Shown: piece after piece, positions 5,891 to 11,122 of the stretch | How positions within the stretch are numbered: position 1 is the first letter of the stretch | How the letters are laid out: the number at the start of each line of letters is the position of its first letter | DNA from: Bacteroidota bacterium | Lineage (GTDB): Bacteria > Bacteroidota > Bacteroidia > Flavobacteriales > Flavobacteriaceae | Assembly (NCBI GenBank): GCA_023393485.1 | Contig: JAEWLD010000075.1 | Span: 1 to 11,122 of the forward strand | Length of the DNA stretch: 11,122 bases | Reading direction: 5' to 3' | The notes under the pieces: model-generated | Told to the model about the DNA's origin: nothing | The model's input: only the letters and a program-made list of their open reading frames with translations | Databases searched by the model: none | Position numbers and translations under genes: made by a program

Positions 5891-7254
5891 GAAACATCCT
5901 GATTATCGGCGCGGGGCGTTCAGCTTCATCGCTGATCAAATATTTACTTGAAAAGTCAGACGAAGAACAATTGCACCTGACCATCGGTGATTTGTCTGCC
6001 GAACTTGCCCAAAGAAAAACCGGCGGCCACAAAAATGCGACGCCGATCGCGCTCGATATCTTTAACGAAACGCAGCGTAAAACCCAAATCGACAAGGCCG
6101 ACATCGTGATTTCAATGCTGCCGGCGCACTTGCACATTGAAGTCGCCAGGGATTGCATTACTTACAAAAAGCATATGGTGACGGCATCGTACATCAGCGA
6201 GGCGATGTATAGCCTTGACGCCGCAGCCAAAGAAAACGGGCTCATTTTTATGAATGAAATCGGGCTTGATCCGGGCATCGATCATATGAGCGCGATGAAA
6301 GTCATCGATCACGTCCGCGAACAAGGCGGCAAAATGATTTTGTTCGAATCATTCTGCGGCGGACTCGTTGCGCCCGAATCGGACAACAACCTCTGGAACT
6401 ACAAATTCACCTGGGCGCCGCGCAATGTGGTTTTGGCCGGTAATGGCGGCGCAGCTAAATTCTTGCAGGAAGGAACTTACAAGTACATTCCGTACCACCG
6501 ACTTTTCCGCCGTACGGAATTCCTCGAAGTTGAAGGTTATGGCCGTTTTGAAGCCTACGCCAACCGAGATTCGTTGAAGTACAAAAGCGTTTACGGGCTT
6601 GACGATGCGCTGACTTTGTTCCGTGGTACGATTCGCCGCGTAGGTTATTCAAAAGCCTGGAATATGTTCGTGCAATTGGGCATGACCGACGATACTTATA
6701 TCGTTGACGATTCCGAAACGATGAGCTATCGCGAGTTTACGAATCTGTTTTTGCCCTATCACCCGACCGATTCGGTTGAAATCAAGCTCCGTTTGCAACT
6801 CGGCATCGAGCAGGACGATATCATGTGGGATAAATTGCTCGAACTTGATTTGTTCAACCCGAATAAAATCGTCGGGCTTAAAAATGCGACGCCGGCACAA
6901 ATCCTCGAGCGCATCTTATCAGACAAATGGACGCTCGCTCCCGAAGACAAAGACATGATTGTAATGTATCACAAGTTTGGCTACGAAGTAAACGGCGAGC
7001 AGAAGCAAATCGACTCAAAAATGGTCTGCATTGGCGATGACCAGACATATACCGCAATGGCCAAAACCGTCGGGTTACCCGTGGCGATGGCCACTTTGCA
7101 AATCCTTAATGGCAATATCACAACGCCGGGCGTACAGCTTCCGATTTCCAAAGAAGTTTACGAGCCCATTTTGAACGAACTTGAGCAGTACGGTGTTGTT
7201 TTCAAGGAAAAAGCGGTTGAATACTTTGGCTATAATCCGATAAAACACAGCTAA
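5887..7254 (+). CDS. Saccharopine dehydrogenase (saccharopine reductase-like)
   Basis: A 455-residue cytoplasmic oxidoreductase with an N-terminal NAD(P)-binding Rossmann domain (ILIIGAGRSASSLIKYLL, 4-21; the GAGRS loop at 8-12) and a C-terminal saccharopine dehydrogenase domain. Characteristic blocks are NEIGLDPGIDHMSA at 123-136 and the CGGLVAPESDNNLWNYKFTW stretch at 157-176. The size and order match the glutamate-forming enzymes such as yeast Lys9, which interconvert saccharopine with 2-aminoadipate semialdehyde plus glutamate. In bacteria without the fungal aminoadipate pathway the likely role is lysine breakdown, but direction and cofactor are inference. A lysine-forming partner (lysine-2-oxoglutarate reductase) is not in the window. 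The start overlaps the preceding gene by 4 bases; an Lrp/AsnC regulator begins 60 bases downstream, which fits amino-acid-responsive control. Confidence 0.9.
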   Translation: MRNILIIGAGRSASSLIKYLLEKSDEEQLHLTIGDLSAELAQRKTGGHKNATPIALDIFNETQRKTQIDKADIVISMLPAHLHIEVARDCITYKKHMVTASYISEAMYSLDAAAKENGLIFMNEIGLDPGIDHMSAMKVIDHVREQGGKMILFESFCGGLVAPESDNNLWNYKFTWAPRNVVLAGNGGAAKFLQEGTYKYIPYHRLFRRTEFLEVEGYGRFEAYANRDSLKYKSVYGLDDALTLFRGTIRRVGYSKAWNMFVQLGMTDDTYIVDDSETMSYREFTNLFLPYHPTDSVEIKLRLQLGIEQDDIMWDKLLELDLFNPNKIVGLKNATPAQILERILSDKWTLAPEDKDMIVMYHKFGYEVNGEQKQIDSKMVCIGDDQTYTAMAKTVGLPVAMATLQILNGNITTPGVQLPISKEVYEPILNELEQYGVVFKEKAVEYFGYNPIKHS

Positions 7255-7267
7255 AACCAGCTTTGTG

Positions 7268-7280
7268 TTTCAATTTGAAA
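7268..7280. promoter_or_regulatory. Palindrome upstream of the Lrp-type gene, candidate operator
   Basis: TTTCAATTTGAAA is a perfect 13-bp palindrome with a central T, 35 bases before the ATG at 7315. A similar dyad, TTCAAATTGAA, lies at 7331-7341, and a lone TTGAAA at 7305-7310. The three TTGAAA units begin at 7275, 7305 and 7337, about three helical turns apart. A role as autoregulatory Lrp sites is inference. Confidence 0.35.
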
Positions 7281-7314
7281 TTAAAATCATACATTCGATT
7301 AAAATTGAAAAGGT

Positions 7315-7785
7315 ATGAAAATCAATTCACTTCAAATTGAAATTGACGGCATAGACAAGGAAATCCTCCGCGATTTAATGCAGGACGCGCGCAAGCCGAT
7401 ACTTCAAATCGGAAACAAAATCGGGATTTCAGGCGCGGCAATTCACCAGCGGCTGCGCAAGCTCGAGCAAGCCGGCGTGATATCGGGTTCAAAATTTACG
7501 GTCAACAACAAAGTTTTGGGTTACAGCACAATGGCGTTCGTCGGGATTTACCTGAATAAAGCCGCGCGGAATTCAGAAGCCGTAAAAGGGTTGCGAAAAA
7601 TTCCCGAAGTGCTCGAATGCCATTACACTACCGGAAACTGGTCAATCCTGATCAAGATCATTTGCCGCGACAACGAACATTTGATGCAGTTGCTCAACAC
7701 GAAAATCCAGACAATTGAAGGCGTTTCGAGGACCGAGACGTTTATTTCGCTCGACCAACAGATTGAAAGGCAAATCCAGTTGTAA
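7315..7785 (+). CDS. Lrp/AsnC family transcriptional regulator
   Basis: A 156-residue DNA-binding regulator with the standard two-part layout. The N-terminal winged HTH runs about residues 10-60: IDGIDKEILRDLMQDARKP, then the recognition region ISGAAIHQRLRKLEQAGVI. The C-terminal RAM ligand-binding/oligomerisation domain runs about 70-152, with the YLNKAARNSEAVKGLRKIPE and VLECHYTTGNWSILIKI segments. Such proteins form dimers to octamers and respond to amino acids; the ligand here is not known. It sits 60 bases after the saccharopine dehydrogenase on the same strand, so read-through from that operon or a separate promoter are both possible. A one-mismatch -7-like element (TACATTCG, 7290-7297) lies just upstream. 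Palindromes at 7268-7280 and 7331-7341 suggest autoregulation. I see no convincing terminator after it. Confidence 0.93.
   Translation: MKINSLQIEIDGIDKEILRDLMQDARKPILQIGNKIGISGAAIHQRLRKLEQAGVISGSKFTVNNKVLGYSTMAFVGIYLNKAARNSEAVKGLRKIPEVLECHYTTGNWSILIKIICRDNEHLMQLLNTKIQTIEGVSRTETFISLDQQIERQIQL
7331..7341. promoter_or_regulatory. Second palindrome, inside the first codons of the Lrp-type gene
   Basis: TTCAAATTGAA is a perfect 11-bp palindrome with a central A, centred 62 bases (about six helical turns) from the centre of the one at 7268-7280. It lies within codons 6-9 of the regulator, so part of the similarity could be coding chance. Confidence 0.3.
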
Positions 7786-7944
7786 TGGGAAAAGGGATAA
7801 AGTTCAGACCAGAATTATCGTCGTTCTGTATTATGCTGTATTTCTTACATCCATTGTGACTATTGACAGATATTCCCGGCTATTTTCTTATGTTGCTTTT
7901 CGATCCGGTCTACTTGCCCGTTATGTTTTTGCTATCGGTATCAT

Positions 7945-7977
7945 AAAAAAATCCGCTTCATTTTACCGAAGCGGATT
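7945..7977 (-). terminator. Intrinsic terminator for the leuS-PH-peptidase group
   Basis: A perfect 10-bp inverted repeat, AATCCGCTTC at 7950-7959 and GAAGCGGATT at 7968-7977, has an 8-base loop. On the minus strand it is followed by a T run (A run at 7945-7951 on the plus strand). It lies 30 bases beyond the zinc peptidase stop. The rest of 7786-8007 holds no gene that I can support. Confidence 0.85.
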
Positions 7978-8007
7978 ACCAATCTATTCCAACTTTATAT
8001 TTTAATT

Positions 8008-8709
8008 TTAGTCACTACGTCGGCCACCAAACACCTGGAAACCCCAATAAACGAGGTTTGCCAGCGCGCCGATTGCCGCAACAACGTAAGTCCTGGCGGC
8101 CCATTTCAACGCATCTTTCGCACCTGCGTGTTCATCGCGTGTCAACATTCGTTTGTTTTCAAGCCAGGCCAGCGCCCGATTGCTCGCGTCGTATTCTACC
8201 GGAAGCGTGATAAAGGCAAATATCGTCGCCATGGCCATCATCGCGAGTCCGATTACCGCGACGTAAAACCCGTAAGGCGAATTTGCCGCAGCGCCAAGAA
8301 TCAAACCGCCAATGACCAGCCATTGTGACATTCCCGATGCGATATTGACCACCGGAACCAATTGCGACCGAAGTTTGAGCATGCTATAAGCCGTCGCGTG
8401 TTGCACTGCGTGGCCAACTTCGTGTGCGGCAACAGCAGCGGCAGCGGCATTTCTCTGGTTGTAGACGCCTTCACTCAGGTTGACGGTTTTGTTTGCAGGG
8501 TTGTAGTGATCGGTCAGCATGCCCGGCGTAGAGATGACTTTCACGTCGTGGATTCCGTGATCGTGGAGCATTTTTTCGGCGATTTCCGCGCCGCTCATGC
8601 CGTTTTGCAAATGCAGATGCGAATAATGTTCGAACTTGCTCTTGAGACGCGCCCCGACGAGCCAGCTTACAAGCGCGATCGCACCCAGCAAAATATAATA
8701 CATCATCAT
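8008..8709 (-). CDS. Membrane zinc metallopeptidase (YugP / peptidase_Mx family)
   Basis: A 233-residue membrane-bound neutral zinc metallopeptidase of the YugP-type family (Pfam Zn_peptidase_2). The zinc site HEVGH is at 96-100 in AAHEVGHAVQHATAYSMLKLRS. Near residue 172, LPVEYDASNRAL follows a hydrophobic segment, and its Glu is a likely third ligand. Hydrophobic segments: about 4-20, 118-142, 147-169 and 207-225. The region between the first helix and HEVGH (MSGAEIAEKMLHDHGI and DHYNPANKTVNLSEGVY) is the conserved family core. Its role is probably membrane protein quality control; the substrate is unknown. The start could be any of three consecutive ATGs at 8709, 8706 or 8703; I chose the first. 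A TTG 48 bases upstream extends the frame but looks non-coding. It lies 69 bases after the PH-domain gene and is the last of its group, before the terminator. Confidence 0.9.
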   Translation of the reverse strand: MMMYYILLGAIALVSWLVGARLKSKFEHYSHLHLQNGMSGAEIAEKMLHDHGIHDVKVISTPGMLTDHYNPANKTVNLSEGVYNQRNAAAAAVAAHEVGHAVQHATAYSMLKLRSQLVPVVNIASGMSQWLVIGGLILGAAANSPYGFYVAVIGLAMMAMATIFAFITLPVEYDASNRALAWLENKRMLTRDEHAGAKDALKWAARTYVVAAIGALANLVYWGFQVFGGRRSD

Positions 8710-8717
8710 GATTTTGA

Positions 8718-8754
8718 GTTTTAAAGTTTCGGGGCGCGCCCGCAATTTTAAAAC
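8718..8754. repeat. Nested inverted repeat with GC-rich core between the PH and peptidase genes
   Basis: Outer arms GTTTTAAA (8718-8725) and TTTAAAAC (8747-8754) enclose a perfect palindrome, GGGCGCGCCC (8732-8741), on almost the same centre. On the minus-strand transcript this could form a stem-loop ending 8 bases before the peptidase ATG. No T run follows, so it is not a standard terminator. Possible roles are an RNA processing or stability element, or a protein-binding dyad. Confidence 0.4.
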
Positions 8755-8778
8755 CAAAGGGAAAAGCCTGCTAAAATG

Positions 8779-9258
8779 TCAGGATTTCAGCGCGGCGATG
8801 AATTTCTCACAGTTTTCAGGAGACAAGAGCGTCTTGTTTTTTGACTTGTCAGTCAATAGCACGACGCCATCCATTCCCGAAAGATACCAAGTCATGTTGC
8901 CGAATTTGCTGTTCCAGAATTGTCCGGAATAGGAGAATACGCCACCGATTCCGAATGTCCGGATTGAACGCCTAATGTCTTTTTTGTTGATGGGAATCAC
9001 ATCGGTTATGGATGACTTTGCGATTTTGACGCGGTCAAATGGCCGACGGATCAAGACGTGCGTTTCAGTTATTTCATAACGCACTATGTTGAAATAATAA
9101 GACAACGCCAAAACCAAAAGGAAAATCACCGCCGGAATTATAAATGCGAACCGATCGGTTTCTGTTAAAAAAACAAACACCGCCAACACGGGCAGCACCG
9201 CAAAAATAATTGCCGTGATTGCCTTTACCCATGCACTTTTTGGCGCGGCAAATTCCAT
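8779..9258 (-). CDS. Bacterial PH-domain membrane protein
   Basis: A 159-residue protein with two N-terminal hydrophobic segments (about 13-31 and 37-56) followed by a beta-rich domain. The latter reads like a bacterial pleckstrin-homology domain: YEITETHVLIRRPFDRVKI, then SSITDVIPI near 82-90, FGIGGVFSYSGQFWNSKFGN near 102-121, VVLLTDKSKNKTLLSPEN and a C-terminal amphipathic helix EKFIAALKS. The order strand-rich PH core plus final helix fits the bPH families. The function is unknown. The ATG at 9258 overlaps the leuS stop as TGATG, so translation is probably coupled to leuS. A TTG one codon earlier is possible but unlikely. The zinc peptidase gene follows 69 bases later; a membrane quality-control link is only inference. 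Confidence 0.8.
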   Translation of the reverse strand: MEFAAPKSAWVKAITAIIFAVLPVLAVFVFLTETDRFAFIIPAVIFLLVLALSYYFNIVRYEITETHVLIRRPFDRVKIAKSSITDVIPINKKDIRRSIRTFGIGGVFSYSGQFWNSKFGNMTWYLSGMDGVVLLTDKSKNKTLLSPENCEKFIAALKS

Positions 9259-11122
9259 CAAGGAACAATATTGATGATTTTTCCCGGGACGACAATTACC
9301 TTTTTCGGCGCGTTGCCGCCAAGCATTTGCGCCGTACGTCCGTCTTTCAGGATTGTTTCCTCGATTTGTTCCTTTGTCAAGTCGAGCGGCAGTTCGATAA
9401 AAAATTTGGTCTTCCCGTTGAGTGATACCGGATATTCCTTACTGCTTTCGACCAAATGCTCAGGGTTGAACTTCGGGAAAGGTACTTTTGAAATGCTTCC
9501 TTCATGGCCCAAACGATGCCACAACTCCTCGGCGATATGCGGCGCGTATGGCGAAATGATTATGGCAAGCGGTTCGAGGATTGCGCGTTCGTGACAGTTC
9601 ATCGCAGAAAGTTCGTTGACACAAATCATGAATTGCGACACCGATGTATTGAATGAAAATCCTTCAACATCATCTTCAACTTTTTTGATGGTTTTGTGCA
9701 ATGTTTTGAGCGCTTCTTTGCTCGCCGGGTTCGATGTCACAATCATTCCGCTGTCATCAAAATAAAGTCGCCACAGCTTTTTCAAAAAGCCAAAAACTCC
9801 CGTGATTCCCGCAGTATTCCACGGCTTTGACTGCTCAAGCGGACCGAGGAACATTTCGTAAAGGCGAAGCGTATCGGCGCCGTATTCGTTACAGATATCG
9901 TCTGGGTTGACGACGTTGTACCATCTTTTCGACATCTTTTCGACTTCGCGACCTACGATATATTTGCCATTTTCCAAGATAAACTCTGCGTTCTTAAATT
10001 CCGGAATCCAGTTGCGCAACTTTTCGACATTGATTTCGTCGGAAGAATTGACCAAATTAACGTCTACGCGCAATTCTTCAGTCTGATAATCCTTTCGAAG
10101 ATTTTTAGACACGTATTGATTTGTGCCCGAAATGCGATAAACAATCGCCGACATCCCCAAAATCATCCCCTGATTGATCAACTTCTTAAACGGCTCGTCA
10201 TTTTGAACCAATCCGCGGTCGAACAGGAATTTGTTCCAGAAACGGCTGTAAAGCAAATGGCCGGTCGCATGTTCGCTGCCGCCGATGTATAAATCTACGT
10301 TCTGCCAGTAATTCTCAGCTTCGGGCGAAACAAATTTTTCTGTGTTATGCGGATCCATATACCGCAGCCAATACCACGAACTTCCGGCCCAACCCGGCAT
10401 CGTGTTGAGTTCCAAAGGAAAAACATCGAGGTTGTCTATTTCGTAATTCGGCACGACGATATTGTTGACCGAATCCCAACCCCAGACAGTTGCGTTGCCC
10501 AGCGGCGGCGCGCCGTCTTCGGTTGGAAGATATTTTTCGACATTCGGCAGCCTGATTGGCAGAAATTGCTCGTCAATCATTTGCGGCATGCCGTCTTTGT
10601 AGAACACAGGGAACGGCTCGCCCCAATAGCGCTGGCGCGAAAACACAGCGTCGCGCAAACGGTAATTGGTTTTTCCTTTGCCCATGCCTACAGCTTCGAG
10701 TGCTTCAATTGCCTTTTTGGTCGCCGTTTTATAATCCAATCCGTTCAGGAAATCCGAATTTTTAAGGATGACGTTGTCTTTGGCATCGTAGGCCTTTTCA
10801 GAAATATCGACTCCTTCAAAAATATTTTCGATTGGCAGATGGAAGTGTTTCGCAAAATCGTAGTCGCGCTGGTCACCTGCGGGAACAGCCATGACGGCGC
10901 CGGTTCCGTAACCCGCCAGAACGTAGTCGCCAATCCAGATCGGAATGGGCAAACCACTCAAAGGATGCGCGGCATAAGCTCCGGTAAACGCGCCTGAAAT
11001 GGTTTTGACGTCAGCCATACGGTCGCGCTCGGAACGTTTGGCCGTAGCGGCGATGTAGTTGTTGATTTCGTTGCGCTGTTCTTCGGTCGTGATTTGCTGA
11101 ACCATCGGATGTTCGGGCGCCA
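9258..11122 (-). CDS. leuS: Leucyl-tRNA synthetase, C-terminal two thirds (cut by right window edge)
   Basis: A class I aminoacyl-tRNA synthetase that charges tRNA-Leu. The visible 620 residues run from inside the CP1 editing domain to the C-terminus; the HIGH motif and true start lie beyond the window. Going along: editing-site block GYGTGAVMAVPAGDQRDYDF, then the synthetic-core block RYWGEPFPV, WAGSSWYWLRYMDP and EHATGHLLYSRFW, the KMSKR catalytic loop (9924-9938), the anticodon-binding helical domain (HKTIKKVEDDVEGFSFNTS, then SPYAPHIAEELWHRLG), and a C-terminal domain ending KKVIVVPGKIINIVP. About 90 residues separate MILGMSAIVYR from KMSKR, an insertion I associate with Bacteroidota LeuS. 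The E. coli editing block has His where this protein has Gly in AGDQRD; the adjacent aspartates are kept. The frame is intact. The stop TGA overlaps the start of the PH-domain gene. Confidence 0.97.
   Translation of the reverse strand, partial: APEHPMVQQITTEEQRNEINNYIAATAKRSERDRMADVKTISGAFTGAYAAHPLSGLPIPIWIGDYVLAGYGTGAVMAVPAGDQRDYDFAKHFHLPIENIFEGVDISEKAYDAKDNVILKNSDFLNGLDYKTATKKAIEALEAVGMGKGKTNYRLRDAVFSRQRYWGEPFPVFYKDGMPQMIDEQFLPIRLPNVEKYLPTEDGAPPLGNATVWGWDSVNNIVVPNYEIDNLDVFPLELNTMPGWAGSSWYWLRYMDPHNTEKFVSPEAENYWQNVDLYIGGSEHATGHLLYSRFWNKFLFDRGLVQNDEPFKKLINQGMILGMSAIVYRISGTNQYVSKNLRKDYQTEELRVDVNLVNSSDEINVEKLRNWIPEFKNAEFILENGKYIVGREVEKMSKRWYNVVNPDDICNEYGADTLRLYEMFLGPLEQSKPWNTAGITGVFGFLKKLWRLYFDDSGMIVTSNPASKEALKTLHKTIKKVEDDVEGFSFNTSVSQFMICVNELSAMNCHERAILEPLAIIISPYAPHIAEELWHRLGHEGSISKVPFPKFNPEHLVESSKEYPVSLNGKTKFFIELPLDLTKEQIEETILKDGRTAQMLGGNAPKKVIVVPGKIINIVP

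Noticed and set aside
7810..7828. CAGAA/TTCTG inverted repeat after the Lrp-type gene as a terminator
   Set aside because: Only five pairs around a nine-base loop, and no T run follows.
7715..8005. 96-codon plus-strand frame overlapping the end of the Lrp-type gene and the following gap
   Set aside because: It overlaps the regulator in another frame, crosses the minus-strand terminator hairpin, and has no recognisable domain or start context.
9924..9938. KMSKR instead of KMSKS in LeuS as a sign of a defective enzyme
   Set aside because: The last position of this motif varies naturally among class I synthetases and the rest of the catalytic core is intact.
10347..10997. 216-codon open frame on the plus strand, antisense to leuS
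   Set aside because: It overlaps conserved leuS coding sequence in full and has no domain pattern; a shadow frame.
1..11122. A novel multi-gene system, mobile element, CRISPR array or genomic island
   Set aside because: No transposase, integrase, direct-repeat array, tRNA or abrupt change of composition is visible; the genes are mostly recognisable core families in normal operons.

Overview
The window reads as an ordinary stretch of chromosome from a member of the Bacteroidota, most likely the family Flavobacteriaceae (Flavobacterium-like). Three things point there: the families present (DUF4271 protein, a HemD-like protein beside it, a bacterial-PH protein, a leucyl-tRNA synthetase of the Bacteroidota type), weak or absent Shine-Dalgarno sequences, and repeated exact matches to the Bacteroidota -7 promoter element TAnnTTTG just upstream of start codons. 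I see no mobile element, CRISPR array, rRNA or tRNA. Every real gene is intact except the two cut by the window edges.

Layout. (1) 1-903, minus strand: a polyprenol-phosphate mannosyltransferase-like GT2 enzyme followed, one base after its stop, by the start of dihydroorotase, which runs off the left edge. (2) 1066-2508, plus strand: a DUF4271 membrane protein and a uroporphyrinogen-III synthase-like protein, 18 bases apart, ending in an intrinsic terminator. (3) 2623-4690, minus strand: ATP-type phosphoenolpyruvate carboxykinase (pckA) with its own terminator and promoter, preceded by a small DUF423 membrane protein. (4) 4798-7785, plus strand: a secreted DUF3108 protein, a three-helix small membrane protein, a saccharopine dehydrogenase overlapping it by 4 bases, and an Lrp/AsnC regulator. 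(5) 8008-11122, minus strand: leucyl-tRNA synthetase (cut by the right edge), a bacterial-PH membrane protein whose ATG overlaps the leuS stop, and a membrane zinc metallopeptidase, closed by an intrinsic terminator.

How it fits together. Most genes are housekeeping: pyrimidine synthesis, lipid-linked sugar supply, tetrapyrrole-type enzyme, gluconeogenesis, amino-acid metabolism, tRNA charging and membrane proteostasis. The saccharopine dehydrogenase and the Lrp-type regulator next to it suggest local control of lysine/glutamate metabolism. The clearest regulatory signal is a perfect 12-bp palindrome of the LacI/CcpA operator type in the -33 region of the pckA promoter. I did not find a convincing novel multi-gene system. 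The points worth checking are regulatory sites, an off-cluster HemD homologue, and unknown small membrane proteins coupled to metabolic genes.
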